Below the pieces are notes generated by a model. The model did not search any database. It was not told the DNA's origin and was given only the letters and a program-made list of their open reading frames with translations. This document shows positions 1 to 8,794 of a DNA stretch of 64,000 nucleotides, in pieces. The stretch covers positions 4,216,001-4,280,000 of the forward strand of contig NZ_CP056087.1 of NCBI RefSeq assembly GCF_001839655.2, written 5' to 3'. Source of the stretch: Pseudomonas argentinensis. Lineage in GTDB: Bacteria; Pseudomonadota; Gammaproteobacteria; Pseudomonadales; Pseudomonadaceae. The translations under genes and the position numbers were made by a program. The first letter of the stretch is position 1. Each line of letters begins with the position of its first letter.

Positions 1-309
1 TGCCGTGGCGTAGCGCGCGCCACTCTGCCCCTGGGCGCCCCGCACCATGGCCTCGACCACCTCGCGACTGACCGCGCCCACGCGGGCGAAGTGCGCCTCG
101 GGCACGCCCAGCTGGCGGGTTTTCTGGGTATTGGAGTAGGTCACGAAGCCGGCCTCGAACCAGGCCGAACTGCCGGCGACACGGGTAATGGCCTCGGCTA
201 TGCCGCCGCCGGTACAGGATTCGGCGGTGCTGACCTGGGCGCCCTTGGCCAGCAGTGCCTGGCCGAGACGGGCAGCGAGCCCGGTGATGGGCCGATCATC
301 GATATTCAT
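1..309 (-). CDS. pncC: CinA C-terminal-domain protein (nicotinamide-nucleotide amidase, PncC), 3' end cut by window
   Basis: The reverse strand reads [20 protein letters not shown] and continues with the family signature [10 protein letters not shown] near residue 30, then a YSN segment. This is the CinA/PncC deamidase domain, which converts nicotinamide mononucleotide to nicotinate mononucleotide in the pyridine nucleotide salvage cycle. The start is the ATG at 307-309. The gene is divergent from mutS with about 78 bp between the two starts, the usual neighbourhood in Pseudomonas (recA lies just beyond). About 103 codons are visible and the C-terminus lies outside the window. An open frame on the opposite strand here, apparently extending MutS upstream, is only its shadow. 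Confidence 0.85.
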   Translation of the reverse strand, partial: MNIDDRPITGLAARLGQALLAKGAQVSTAESCTGGGIAEAITRVAGSSAWFEAGFVTYSNTQKTRQLGVPEAHFARVGAVSREVVEAMVRGAQGQSGARYATA

Positions 310-387
310 CTGCGCTCCGGGGTTAAAGCGGGGGGTGTCGATACCGTACACTACGCGCTTTTGCGATTCAGCCGGACACTCGACACG

Positions 388-2961
388 ATGAGCCAAAGCG
401 ACCTTTCCAGTCATACGCCCATGATGCAGCAGTACTGGAGACTGAAGAACCAGCACCCGGACCAGCTGATGTTCTATCGCATGGGTGACTTCTACGAGAT
501 CTTCTACGAGGACGCCAGGAAAGCCGCCAAGCTGCTGGACATCACCCTGACCGCCCGCGGGCAGTCGGCGGGCCAGTCGATTCCGATGTGCGGCATTCCG
601 TTTCACTCGGTCGAGGGTTATCTGGCCAAACTGGTCAAGCTCGGCGAATCGGTGGTGATCTGCGAGCAGATCGGCGACCCGGCCACCAGCAAGGGCCCGG
701 TGGAGCGCCAGGTGGTGCGCATCATTACCCCCGGCACCATCAGCGATGAAGCCCTGCTCGACGAGCACCGCGACAACCTGCTGGCCGCCGTACTGGGCGA
801 CGAGCGCCTGTTCGGCCTCGCCGTGCTGGACATCACCAGCGGCCGCTTCAGCGTGCTGGAAATAAAAGGCTGGGAAAACCTGCTGGCCGAACTCGAGCGC
901 CTCAACCCGGCCGAGCTGCTGATCCCCGATGACTGGCCCCAGGGGTTGCCGGCCGAGAAGCGCCGCGGCTCGCGTCGCCGCGCGCCCTGGGACTTCGAGC
1001 GCGACACCGCGCAGAAGAGCCTGTGCCAGCAATTCGGCACCCAGGATCTCAAGGGCTTCGGCTGCGAAACCCTGACCTTGGCGATCGGCGCGGCCGGCTG
1101 CCTGCTGGCCTATGCCAAGGAGACCCAGCGCACCGCCCTGCCCCACCTGCGCAGCCTGCGCCATGAGCGCATCGACGACACGGTGATCCTCGACGGTGCC
1201 AGCCGCCGCAACCTGGAGCTGGACGTCAACCTCGCTGGCGGCCGCGACAACACCCTGCAATCGGTGGTCGACCGCTGCCAGACCGCCATGGGCAGCCGCC
1301 TGCTCGGCCGCTGGCTGAACCGCCCGCTGCGCGACCGCGCGGTGCTCGAAGCGCGCCAGGAGTCGATCGCCTGCCTGCTGGACCGCTACCGCTTCGAAAC
1401 CCTGCAGCCGCAGCTCAAGGAAATCGGCGACCTGGAACGCATCCTCGCCCGTATCGGCCTGCGTAACGCGCGCCCGCGGGATCTGGCGCGCCTGCGTGAC
1501 GCACTCGCCGCCCTGCCCGAGCTGCAGCAGGCCATGGCGCAACTCGACTGCGCCCACCTGGGGACGCTGGCCGGCGCCATCAGTACCTACCCGGAGCTGG
1601 CCGAACTGCTCTCGACGGCGATCATCGACAACCCGCCGGCGGTGATTCGCGATGGCGGCGTGCTGAAGACCGGCTACGACGCCGAACTCGACGAGCTGCA
1701 GTCGCTGAGCGAGAACGCCGGCCAGTATCTGATGGACCTGGAAGCCCGCGAGAAGGCCCGCACCGGCCTGGCCAATCTCAAGGTCGGCTACAACCGCGTG
1801 CACGGTTACTTCATCGAGCTGCCGAGCAAGCAGGCCGAGTCGGCGCCGGCCGACTACATCCGTCGCCAGACCCTCAAGGGCGCCGAGCGCTTCATCACCC
1901 CCGAGCTGAAGGAGTTCGAAGACAAGGCGCTGTCAGCCAAGAGCCGCGCGCTGGCCCGGGAAAAGCAGCTCTATGAAGCACTGCTGGAGCGCCTGATCGG
2001 TCACCTCGGCCCGCTGCAGGACAGCGCCGCGGCGCTGGCCGAACTGGACGTGCTGAGCAACCTGGCCGAGCGCGCCCTGAACCTGGACCTCAATCGCCCG
2101 CGCTTCGTCGACGAGCCGTGCATGCTGATCGAGCAGGGCCGCCACCCGGTGGTCGAGCAGGTGCTGACCACGCCGTTCGTCGCCAATGACCTGAAGCTCG
2201 ACGATGCCACGCGGATGCTGATCATCACCGGCCCGAACATGGGCGGTAAGTCGACCTACATGCGCCAGACCGCCTTGATCGTGCTGCTCGCCCATATCGG
2301 CAGCTTCGTGCCGGCGGCGCGCTGCGAGCTGTCGATGGTCGACCGCATCTTCACCCGTATCGGCTCCAGCGACGACCTGGCCGGTGGCCGCTCGACCTTC
2401 ATGGTGGAGATGAGCGAGACCGCCAACATCCTGCACAACGCCAGCGACCGCAGCCTGGTGCTGATGGACGAAGTGGGCCGTGGTACCAGTACCTTCGACG
2501 GCCTGTCGCTGGCCTGGGCCGCTGCCGAACAGCTCGCCAGCCTGCGTGCCTACACGCTGTTCGCCACCCATTACTTCGAGCTGACCGTACTGCCGGAAAG
2601 CCAGCCGGCGGTGGCCAACGTGCACCTCAACGCCACCGAGCACAACGAGCGCATCGTATTCCTGCACCACGTGCTGCCCGGCCCGGCGAGCCAGAGCTAC
2701 GGTCTAGCGGTGGCGCAACTGGCCGGCGTGCCGGGCCCGGTAATCCTGCGTGCCCGCGAGCACCTGGCGCGCCTGGAAACCACCAGCCTGCCCCATGATC
2801 TGCCGCCGCAGGGCGCCGGAAAATCCGCCGCACCGATGCAGAGCGATCTGTTCGCCAGCCTGCCGCACCCCGTGTTGGAGGAGCTGCAGCTGGTCAATCC
2901 GGATGACCTTAGCCCGCGCCAGGCACTCGAACTGTTATATGCATGGAAGGCGCGGGTCTAA
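388..2961 (+). CDS. mutS: DNA mismatch repair ATPase MutS
   Basis: This is the mismatch-recognition ATPase of methyl-independent mismatch repair; it binds mispairs as a dimer and recruits MutL. The protein has 857 residues, the usual length. The N-terminal mismatch-binding domain carries the Phe-X-Glu region (MGDFYEIF), and the C-terminal ABC ATPase shows Walker [14 protein letters not shown], a [12 protein letters not shown]alker B/signature segment and FATHYFEL. I chose the ATG at 388 because the protein then begins [16 protein letters not shown], matching the conserved start of the family; upstream codons run antisense to pncC. fdxA follows 141 bp downstream on the same strand. Confidence 0.98.
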   Translation: MSQSDLSSHTPMMQQYWRLKNQHPDQLMFYRMGDFYEIFYEDARKAAKLLDITLTARGQSAGQSIPMCGIPFHSVEGYLAKLVKLGESVVICEQIGDPATSKGPVERQVVRIITPGTISDEALLDEHRDNLLAAVLGDERLFGLAVLDITSGRFSVLEIKGWENLLAELERLNPAELLIPDDWPQGLPAEKRRGSRRRAPWDFERDTAQKSLCQQFGTQDLKGFGCETLTLAIGAAGCLLAYAKETQRTALPHLRSLRHERIDDTVILDGASRRNLELDVNLAGGRDNTLQSVVDRCQTAMGSRLLGRWLNRPLRDRAVLEARQESIACLLDRYRFETLQPQLKEIGDLERILARIGLRNARPRDLARLRDALAALPELQQAMAQLDCAHLGTLAGAISTYPELAELLSTAIIDNPPAVIRDGGVLKTGYDAELDELQSLSENAGQYLMDLEAREKARTGLANLKVGYNRVHGYFIELPSKQAESAPADYIRRQTLKGAERFITPELKEFEDKALSAKSRALAREKQLYEALLERLIGHLGPLQDSAAALAELDVLSNLAERALNLDLNRPRFVDEPCMLIEQGRHPVVEQVLTTPFVANDLKLDDATRMLIITGPNMGGKSTYMRQTALIVLLAHIGSFVPAARCELSMVDRIFTRIGSSDDLAGGRSTFMVEMSETANILHNASDRSLVLMDEVGRGTSTFDGLSLAWAAAEQLASLRAYTLFATHYFELTVLPESQPAVANVHLNATEHNERIVFLHHVLPGPASQSYGLAVAQLAGVPGPVILRAREHLARLETTSLPHDLPPQGAGKSAAPMQSDLFASLPHPVLEELQLVNPDDLSPRQALELLYAWKARV

Positions 2962-3102
2962 CGCCAGCGCCAACTAGCTGATAGAATCCCGCGCGCTCCG
3001 GGAGCGCTGCAGCCTTTAGCCTGGCCCGCAAGCCCATTCCAGAGCCTGAGAGCGGCCTGTTGAGAAACCGCTCGCTGCCGTAGCCCGAGGAGAAAACTAA
3101 AA

Positions 3103-3426
3103 ATGACCTTCGTCGTCACCGACAACTGCATCAAGTGCAAGTACACCGACTGCGTGGAAGTCTGTCCGGTGGACTGCTTCTACGAGGGCCCGAACTTCCT
3201 GGTGATCCACCCGGATGAGTGCATCGACTGCGCGCTCTGCGAGCCCGAGTGCCCGGCGCAGGCCATCTTCTCCGAAGACGAGATACCCGATGGCATGCAG
3301 GAATACATCGAGCTCAACGCCGAGCTGGCGGAAGTCTGGCCGAACATCACCGAGCGCAAAGACGCCCTGCCCGATGCCGAAGAGTGGGATGGTGTGAAAG
3401 ACAAGCTGCAGCACCTCGAGCGCTGA
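3103..3426 (+). CDS. fdxA: Seven-iron ferredoxin FdxA
   Basis: A 107-residue cytoplasmic ferredoxin carrying one [3Fe-4S] and one [4Fe-4S] cluster. Cluster cysteines are visible at positions 9, 17, 21 and 25 and in the [12 protein letters not shown] motif (40, 43, 46, 50). The acidic C-terminal extension of about 45 residues is typical of the Azotobacter/Pseudomonas type. The electron partner is not evident here. A GAGGAG ribosome site precedes the ATG and a strong intrinsic terminator follows. In Pseudomonas this gene normally sits between mutS and the rsmZ/rpoS region, and that order holds up to rsmZ. Confidence 0.97.
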   Translation: MTFVVTDNCIKCKYTDCVEVCPVDCFYEGPNFLVIHPDECIDCALCEPECPAQAIFSEDEIPDGMQEYIELNAELAEVWPNITERKDALPDAEEWDGVKDKLQHLER

Positions 3427-3450
3427 GCGAGGCGGCACCGGCCGCGAGCG

Positions 3451-3486
3451 AAAATGCCGCTACCCGAGAGGGAGCGGCATTTTTTA
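3451..3486 (+). terminator. Intrinsic terminator of fdxA
   Basis: Inverted repeat AAAATGCCGCT / AGCGGCATTTTT with an 11-nt loop, ending in a T run about 25 bp after the fdxA stop codon. Confidence 0.9.
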
Positions 3487-3554
3487 TGGGCGCCTGGCTG
3501 AAGTGGCTAGGGCCTACGTTCACCAGGCAGCGCCGCCGAAACTTTTCTGCGGGC

Positions 3555-3689
3555 AAAAAAAAGGGGCGGTTTTACCCGCCCACTCTTTTGTCCCTATTCC
3601 CTGAAACTCCCAACTCATCATCCTGATGAATCGCGTCCCGCGATGTCCTGGTCATTGTCCCTGACGACCTGCGCTTGTCCCTAAGCACG
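3555..3689 (-). ncRNA. rsmZ: RsmZ-type CsrA/RsmA-sequestering small RNA
   Basis: The reverse strand of this gap carries eight GGA motifs within about 110 nt (several as AGGGAC, plus CAGGAC, GCGGGAC, CAGGAT, TTGGGAG and CAGGGAA), many placed between complementary arms as in RsmY/RsmZ hairpin loops. The block CAGGACATCGC...GCGATTCATCAGGA closely resembles the fluorescent-pseudomonad RsmZ as I remember it. It ends in a rho-independent terminator (GGGCGG-GTAAAA-CCGCCC followed by eight T on the minus strand, 3581-3555). A TAATAT -10 box at 3701-3696 suggests a start near 3689, so the RNA is about 135 nt. A perfect GacA box lies about 170 bp upstream. The locus, downstream of fdxA and antisense to it, is the classical rsmZ site. 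The RNA should titrate RsmA/RsmE and relieve translational repression. The exact 5' end is inferred. Confidence 0.92.
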
Positions 3690-3849
3690 GTTCAGATATT
3701 AACGACCCACGGATGTATCACAACGCCCTTCCAACAGATGCCAACAAGCTCACCGCGACCGCGTCAAATATATAAACCCTTTATTTTCAACAATTTGGAT
3801 CACTCAACTTTGGAATCGCCAGCTTTACAACGAAAAACCACCACCATGG

Positions 3850-3878
3850 CTTACAGCGCTTGTAAGTAATGGCTTACA
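3850..3878 (-). promoter_or_regulatory. GacA upstream activating sequence of rsmZ
   Basis: TGTAAG-N6-CTTACA at 3861-3878 matches exactly the published GacA-dependent activator consensus of rsmX/Y/Z promoters, and it lies about 170 bp upstream of the inferred rsmZ start, the known spacing. A third half-site, CTTACA at 3850-3855, is separated by 5 bp, so three half-sites sit in tandem. The 160 bp between box and promoter is noticeably A/T-rich. Confidence 0.88.
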
Positions 3879-3938
3879 TGGGCAGGAAGAAAATATGCGG
3901 AACCAGCGAGGCGGCGTGGGATCACGCCTGGCAGGCCG

Positions 3939-4295
3939 TCATACCGAAGCGGCAAGCGGATGGAAGCTGAAGTAGTAGCGCAGCGCTTCGACCATCTCGA
4001 GGTAATCCCCGGGCGGCGTTTCGAGGGCGAAGCCCGAATCGAAGCTGCCGGGCGTGACATCTTCCTGGCACCACAGGCAGGTGGCGGTGAAGTCGATGTA
4101 GCGAAAGCCGTCGCAACCGGGAATCTTCAAGCGCAGGTCGAAGCAGCCGCCCACCAGTACCGGCAACGGGCTGATCAGCATCATGCCGTCCGCCGACACA
4201 TTGCCCAGATGACCGATGGGTTTGTCGGTAAAGGCATTGAAGACGTTCAGGTAGTACGGCAGCTGATGCCGCTCGATATGGCGATTGGCGTTCAT
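3939..4295 (-). CDS. PilZ-domain c-di-GMP-binding protein
   Basis: A 118-residue protein made of a single PilZ domain. The two c-di-GMP-binding motifs are visible: RxxxR near the N-terminus (R-H-I-E-R, residues 5-9) and N-x-S-x-x-G (NVSADG, about 33-38). It has no signal peptide, membrane segment or output domain, so it probably acts as a stand-alone cytoplasmic adaptor. It lies just upstream of the rsmZ control region on the same strand, where Pseudomonas genomes usually have rpoS. The start is the ATG at 4293-4295. The target process (motility, polysaccharide or other) cannot be told from sequence. Confidence 0.88.
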   Translation of the reverse strand: MNANRHIERHQLPYYLNVFNAFTDKPIGHLGNVSADGMMLISPLPVLVGGCFDLRLKIPGCDGFRYIDFTATCLWCQEDVTPGSFDSGFALETPPGDYLEMVEALRYYFSFHPLAASV

Positions 4296-4356
4296 GATGG
4301 CAGAAGGCTATGAGTGTCGGTCGAGTATGCCGCCTACCTGGCGAACTGACCAGCGC

Positions 4357-4779
4357 TCATTGACAACGGCCTGATAACTGGCCGCCCAGTTGCACCCGCG
4401 CGGCGTCCAGTTCCTGATCGCTGTAATAGTGACGTTCGCCATTGGCGACCGGTTGATAGTAACGACGCCCCTCGGGCATCGAGGCAAGCGCTGCACGCAA
4501 CTGGGCGCACTCCCTGGCGAGCTGCGCCTGCTGTTCGCGGCGGGCCTGGGCCGCCTGGGCCTGTTCGTCGCGACGCGCCTGAAAGTAGCGCTCGGCGCGC
4601 TGCTCACGCGCCTGGGTGGCCGCATCACGTTCGACGACCTGCGGGCGAACCTCGACGGCCTGGGCATTGGCACCTTGCGGCTGCTGGCCGTAATGCACCC
4701 TCCCCTGTTCGTCCACCCAGCGATACACCTGCCCGAAGGCCAGGTGCGGTAACAATAGAAGGCCTATCCAGGCGCGCAT
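4357..4779 (-). CDS. Periplasmic DUF4124-domain protein
   Basis: A 140-residue protein with a short signal peptide (MRAWIGLLLLPHLAFG) followed directly by the DUF4124 signature QVYRWVDEQGRVHYG. The middle (about 65-100) is a charged Gln/Ala/Arg-rich stretch that probably forms a coiled coil. DUF4124 proteins are common periplasmic proteins of gammaproteobacteria without an assigned function. It is followed 61 bp later by the PilZ gene and preceded by a small lipoprotein gene, all on the minus strand and possibly co-transcribed. Confidence 0.8.
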   Translation of the reverse strand: MRAWIGLLLLPHLAFGQVYRWVDEQGRVHYGQQPQGANAQAVEVRPQVVERDAATQAREQRAERYFQARRDEQAQAAQARREQQAQLARECAQLRAALASMPEGRRYYQPVANGERHYYSDQELDAARVQLGGQLSGRCQ

Positions 4780-4812
4780 CGCGGCAATCCCCCGGTCAAT
4801 ATCTCCATGCCG

Positions 4813-5190
4813 TCAGAGCGTTCCGGCAGGCGATACCTTGGCGGGCTCCGACGCGCCATGATGGCCGAGCTGACGCAGGGTTTCCAGCCGTGCACGGGCA
4901 CGAAAGGCGTATTCGCTGGCCGGGTAGCGGCCGATGATGAACTGATAGGTCTGCGCCGCATCGAGGTACAGGTTCTGGCGTTCCAGGCACTGCCCGCGCA
5001 GCAGGGAGATTTCCGGTTGTACGTAGCTGCGCGATCGGCTCGAGCGCTCGGCCTGGGACAGATACAGCAGGGCGTCTTCGCAATCGCCCCGGTCATAGGC
5101 CTGATAGGCCTTGTTCAGATGATGGTCGAGCGACATGCGGGTGCACCCGCCAACGACCAGCACACAGCACAGCAGCAACAGAATACGCAT
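4813..5190 (-). CDS. Small TPR-like lipoprotein
   Basis: A 125-residue putative lipoprotein. The N-terminus MRILLLLCCVLVVGGC ends in a lipobox (V-G-G-C, Cys16). The mature part holds two helix-pair repeats resembling tetratricopeptides (AYQAYDRGDCEDALLYLSQA, then a segment with AAQTYQFIIGRYPASEYAFRA), like YbgF/BamD-type outer-membrane lipoproteins. The start is the ATG at 5188-5190, preceded by GGAGGAG in a good position. An upstream in-frame extension lies antisense to the universal stress gene and is rejected. The function is unknown; a scaffolding role in the periplasm is inferred. Confidence 0.75.
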   Translation of the reverse strand: MRILLLLCCVLVVGGCTRMSLDHHLNKAYQAYDRGDCEDALLYLSQAERSSRSRSYVQPEISLLRGQCLERQNLYLDAAQTYQFIIGRYPASEYAFRARARLETLRQLGHHGASEPAKVSPAGTL

Positions 5191-5368
5191 GGGTTTCTCC
5201 TCCAATGAGCAGCGTATCGGCGCGCCCCGGAAAAACTGAACAGTCGCAACATGCTGCATTGCGTTGGAGGGCGAACAATCGGCGACAGACCCTAGACTGA
5301 TGCAGGTCAACGCATGCCCATTGAGGATGGGCTGCAATGCCAGGCAATCACTTCGCGAGGTCGACCCC

Positions 5369-6277
5369 ATGAAACTGGAAAAGCTACTGGTCGTGATCGA
5401 CGCCAGCCAACCCAGCCACCCGGCCCTGGAACGCGCCGCCTGGCTGGCCCGCCGATCCCAGGCGCGCCTGCATGTACTGCTGGTCGAGTATAGCGCCGCC
5501 CTGGATGGCAGCATGCTGGAAAACAGCCTGCAGAACAGGGCCCGGGAAGCCCTGCTCGAGCAGCGCGGCACCTGGCTGCAGGAGCTGCTGGCACCGCTGC
5601 AGCGCGAAGGGCTGGCACTTGAGCAGGAGGTTCGCTGGGGCAAGCGCCTGCACGAGACGGTACTGGAAACCGCCGATCAACTGCAGCCGGATCTGGTACT
5701 CAAATCCGCCGCCCACAACAACCTGCTACGTCGCCTGCTGCTGACCGACAGCTGCTGGCAACTGATGCGCCATTGCCCGTTTCCGCTGTGGCTGGTGCAC
5801 CACGCGGAATGGCGCGGGCACAACCTGTGCACCGCCGTCGATCCCTTGCACAAGGACGACAAGCCGGCAGCCCTCGACCACCATCTGATAGCCACCAGCC
5901 AGGCGCTCGCCACGGCCCTCGGCATGCACGCCGATATCGTGCATTGCCACGCGCCGCTACCGCGCACCCTGCTCAACAACACCGAGCTGCTGGCCACCTA
6001 CCAGCAATACGTCAACGACGATGCCCAGCAGCATCACAGGGCCTTCGACGACCTGATTCGCCAGCATGGCATCGAGCCGGATGCCGCTCACCTGCTCGAG
6101 GGTGCCCCGGAAAACATGCTGCCGCGCTTCGTGCGCAAGCATGAAATCGACCTGCTGGTGATGGGCGCCATTGCCCGCGGCCGGCTGGACACCATCCTTA
6201 TCGGCCACACCGCCGAGCGCCTGCTCGAATCGGTGGACTGCGACCTGCTGGTGGTCAAGTTGCCCGCTGAAAAGTAG
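5369..6277 (+). CDS. Tandem universal stress protein (UspE-like)
   Basis: A 302-residue cytoplasmic protein with two Usp domains, about residues 1-150 and 155-302. Each starts with a hydrophobic strand (KLLVVIDASQPSH for the first), and the second ends with the nucleotide-binding-type loop GAIARGRLDTILIGHTAERLL. The tandem layout is that of UspE-type proteins linked to stress survival and anaerobiosis. The ATG at 5369 is preceded by a GAGG site; frames further upstream run over the divergent lipoprotein promoter. It precedes pyruvate kinase by 71 bp on the same strand, as I recall for the P. aeruginosa PA4328-PA4329 pair. Confidence 0.9.
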   Translation: MKLEKLLVVIDASQPSHPALERAAWLARRSQARLHVLLVEYSAALDGSMLENSLQNRAREALLEQRGTWLQELLAPLQREGLALEQEVRWGKRLHETVLETADQLQPDLVLKSAAHNNLLRRLLLTDSCWQLMRHCPFPLWLVHHAEWRGHNLCTAVDPLHKDDKPAALDHHLIATSQALATALGMHADIVHCHAPLPRTLLNNTELLATYQQYVNDDAQQHHRAFDDLIRQHGIEPDAAHLLEGAPENMLPRFVRKHEIDLLVMGAIARGRLDTILIGHTAERLLESVDCDLLVVKLPAEK

Positions 6278-6348
6278 TGCAGCGGAACAATGACTACAGC
6301 GCGGCGGCGTAGTAGCCTCGCGGTCTGCTTCAATCTAGGAGTCCGCGC

Positions 6349-7800
6349 ATGACCGTTCGCCGCACCAAAATCGTCGCCACCCTCGGCCCAGCCAGCAACT
6401 CGCCGCAGATGCTGGAAAAGTTGATCCTGGCTGGGCTGGATGTCGCCCGTCTGAACTTCTCCCATGGCACGCCGGAAGAACACAAGGCACGCGCCCAGCT
6501 GGTACGCGACATCGCCGCCAAGCACGGCCGCCACGTGGCCCTGCTGGGCGACCTGCAAGGCCCGAAGATCCGTATCGCCAAGTTTGCCAACAAGCGTATC
6601 GAGCTGCAGGTCGGTGACCGCTTCACCTTCTCCACCAGCCATCCGCTGACCGAGGGCAACCAGCAGGTGGTCGGCATCGACTACCCGGACCTGGTCAAGG
6701 ATTGTGGCGTGGGCGACGAGCTGCTGCTCGACGACGGTCGCGTGGTCATGCGCGTGGAAAGCACCACCCCCGATACCCTGGAATGCGTCGTGCTGATCGG
6801 CGGCCCGCTGTCCGACCATAAAGGCATCAACCGTCGCGGTGGCGGCCTGACCGCCCCGGCCCTGACCGAAAAGGACAAGGCCGACATCAAGCTGGCGGCG
6901 GAAATGGACCTGGATTACCTGGCCGTGTCCTTCCCCCGTGATGCAGCGGACATGGAATACGCCCGCCAACTGCGTGACGAAGCCGGTGGCAAGGCCTGGC
7001 TGGTCGCCAAGATCGAGCGCGCCGAAGCGGTGGCCAATGACGAAACCCTCGACGGCCTGATCAAGGCCAGCGACGTGGTGATGGTTGCCCGTGGCGACCT
7101 GGGTGTGGAAATCGGTGACGCCGAGCTGGTAGGCATCCAGAAGAAGATCATTCTCCACGCACGTCGCCACAACAAGGCGGTGATCGTTGCGACCCAGATG
7201 ATGGAGTCGATGATCCAGAACCCGATGCCGACCCGTGCCGAAGTGTCCGACGTAGCCAACGCCGTGCTCGACTATACCGACGCCGTCATGCTGTCGGCCG
7301 AGAGCGCCGCTGGCGCCTACCCGCTGGAAGCCGTGCAGGCCATGGCGCGCATCTGCCTGGGCGCCGAGCGTCACCCCACCGGCAAGAGCTCCAGCCACCG
7401 CATCGGCAAGACCTTCGAGCGTTGCGACGAGAGCATTGCCCTGGCGGCCATGTACACGGCCAACCACTTCCCGGGCGTGAAGGCGATCATCGCCCTGACC
7501 GAGAGCGGCTACACGCCGCTGATCATGTCGCGCATTCGCTCCTCGGTGCCGATCTACTCGTTCTCCCCGCACCGCGACACCCAGGCGCGCTCGGCCATGT
7601 TCCGCGGCGTCTACACCATCCCCTTCGACCCGGCAGCCCTACCCCCGGGCGAAGTCAGCCAGGCTGCGGTGGACGAGCTGCTCAAGCGCGGCCTCGTCGA
7701 GCAGGGCGACTGGGTGATCCTCACCAAGGGCGACAGCTACCACACCATCGGTGGCACCAACGGCATGAAGATCCTGCATGTCGGTGACGCACTGGTCTGA
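6349..7800 (+). CDS. pykA: Pyruvate kinase (type II)
   Basis: Catalyses phosphoenolpyruvate + ADP to pyruvate + ATP, the last step of glycolysis. At 483 residues it is standard size. It begins TVRRTKIVATLGPAS and shows the barrel segment LNFSHG, the catalytic loop AKIER, the metal-binding MVARGDLGVEIG segment and the ATQMMESM motif, followed by the C-terminal allosteric domain. An AGGAG site lies before the ATG. A terminator follows the stop. The synteny (Usp, pykA, ferredoxin reductase, SadC, fumarase) supports pykA, the main Pseudomonas isozyme, over pykF. Confidence 0.97.
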   Translation: MTVRRTKIVATLGPASNSPQMLEKLILAGLDVARLNFSHGTPEEHKARAQLVRDIAAKHGRHVALLGDLQGPKIRIAKFANKRIELQVGDRFTFSTSHPLTEGNQQVVGIDYPDLVKDCGVGDELLLDDGRVVMRVESTTPDTLECVVLIGGPLSDHKGINRRGGGLTAPALTEKDKADIKLAAEMDLDYLAVSFPRDAADMEYARQLRDEAGGKAWLVAKIERAEAVANDETLDGLIKASDVVMVARGDLGVEIGDAELVGIQKKIILHARRHNKAVIVATQMMESMIQNPMPTRAEVSDVANAVLDYTDAVMLSAESAAGAYPLEAVQAMARICLGAERHPTGKSSSHRIGKTFERCDESIALAAMYTANHFPGVKAIIALTESGYTPLIMSRIRSSVPIYSFSPHRDTQARSAMFRGVYTIPFDPAALPPGEVSQAAVDELLKRGLVEQGDWVILTKGDSYHTIGGTNGMKILHVGDALV

Positions 7801-7819
7801 GGACCAGCGCAGCAACAGG

Positions 7820-7845
7820 AAGGCCCGCATCGATGCGGGCCTTTT
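7820..7845 (+). terminator. Intrinsic terminator between pykA and the convergent reductase gene
   Basis: AAGGCCCGCAT-CG-ATGCGGGCCTT, a nearly perfect hairpin with T run on the plus strand and A-rich start on the other; it can serve both convergent genes. Confidence 0.9.
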
Positions 7846-7858
7846 CATTGCCGAACAC

Positions 7859-8794
7859 TTAGGCGTGGGGCAGGAACAGGTCGCTCAGTAGCTGGCTGCG
7901 CGGCAGACCGGCCAGGTACAAGCGCCGCGAAACGGCCTCCACGGTCTCGGGGCCACCGCAGAGCAAGGCTACCGTCTGCCGTGAAGCGGGCCGCAACGCG
8001 GCCAGGAATGCCGGCATGGCGGCCGCCTCGATCAACTCGACCTGTAGCTGTGGGTGGCGCTCGGCAAGCGCCAGCAATGGGGCCGCCAGGTAATGCTCGG
8101 CACCTGTGCTGGCCAGGTGCACGACGCGGATCGGCCCTCGATGATCCTGGCGCAGCGCCTCGCGCAGCAACGCCCACAAGGGGGCCAGGCCGGTTCCGGC
8201 GCCCAGTAGCCAAAGCGGGCGCTCCTGCCAGCCCGGGTCGTAGTGCAGTGCTGCGCCGCTCAACGCGCCCAGATGCAGGCTGTCGCCGACCTGCAGCTGG
8301 CGGGCGGCATCGCAGAAGGCGCCGGGCCGGCCACAGTCGATATGAAATTCAAGGCCGGCATCCTCGCCCGGCAGGCAGGCGAGCGAATAAGGTCGCGCGA
8401 TACCGTCGGCCCATAGCAGCAGATGCTGGCCCGCCCGGTAACGCAGGGGTAGCTGCGGCTGCAGGCGCAGGCGCAATACCCGCGCGCTGAGCCACTCCAC
8501 GGCCTGCACCTGTGCCGGCATGGCATCGCGGGTCGGGTCGAATACCTCCACCTGCAGCGGTTCGACCACGCTGCATTGGCAGGCCAGCCGCCAGCCCTGC
8601 TCGCGGCGCGGCGCATCGAGGGCGTCGGGTTTGGCGTCGCGCGGCTCGCCTGCCACGCAACGCACCAGGCAGGCCTGGCAACTGCCGGCGCGGCAGCTGT
8701 AGGGCACCGGCACACCGGCGGCGAGCAGCGCGTCGAGCAAATTGCAGGCCGGGGCGACGTCCCAGCAGCGATCACTCAGTTGCAGCCGGGGCAT
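7859..8794 (-). CDS. 2Fe-2S ferredoxin / NAD(P)H oxidoreductase fusion
   Basis: A 311-residue flavin reductase. Residues 1-85 form a plant-type ferredoxin domain with cluster cysteines in CRAGSCQACLVRC plus a later Cys (LACQC). Residues about 90-190 form the FAD-binding barrel (RPYSLA), and the C-terminal NAD(P) domain starts at LWLLGAGTGLAPL and ends with the CGGPE motif. It resembles PA4331 of P. aeruginosa; its physiological acceptor is unknown. Its first 23 bases overlap the end of sadC, so the two genes are translationally linked. Confidence 0.9.
   Translation of the reverse strand: MPRLQLSDRCWDVAPACNLLDALLAAGVPVPYSCRAGSCQACLVRCVAGEPRDAKPDALDAPRREQGWRLACQCSVVEPLQVEVFDPTRDAMPAQVQAVEWLSARVLRLRLQPQLPLRYRAGQHLLLWADGIARPYSLACLPGEDAGLEFHIDCGRPGAFCDAARQLQVGDSLHLGALSGAALHYDPGWQERPLWLLGAGTGLAPLWALLREALRQDHRGPIRVVHLASTGAEHYLAAPLLALAERHPQLQVELIEAAAMPAFLAALRPASRQTVALLCGGPETVEAVSRRLYLAGLPRSQLLSDLFLPHA

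Noticed and set aside
91..387. Upstream extension of the MutS reading frame
   Set aside because: It is antisense to pncC and unlike MutS; the conserved MutS start is the ATG at 388.
6088..7572. Long minus-strand frame opposite pykA
   Set aside because: Antisense shadow with His/Gly/Gln-rich composition; pykA is certain.
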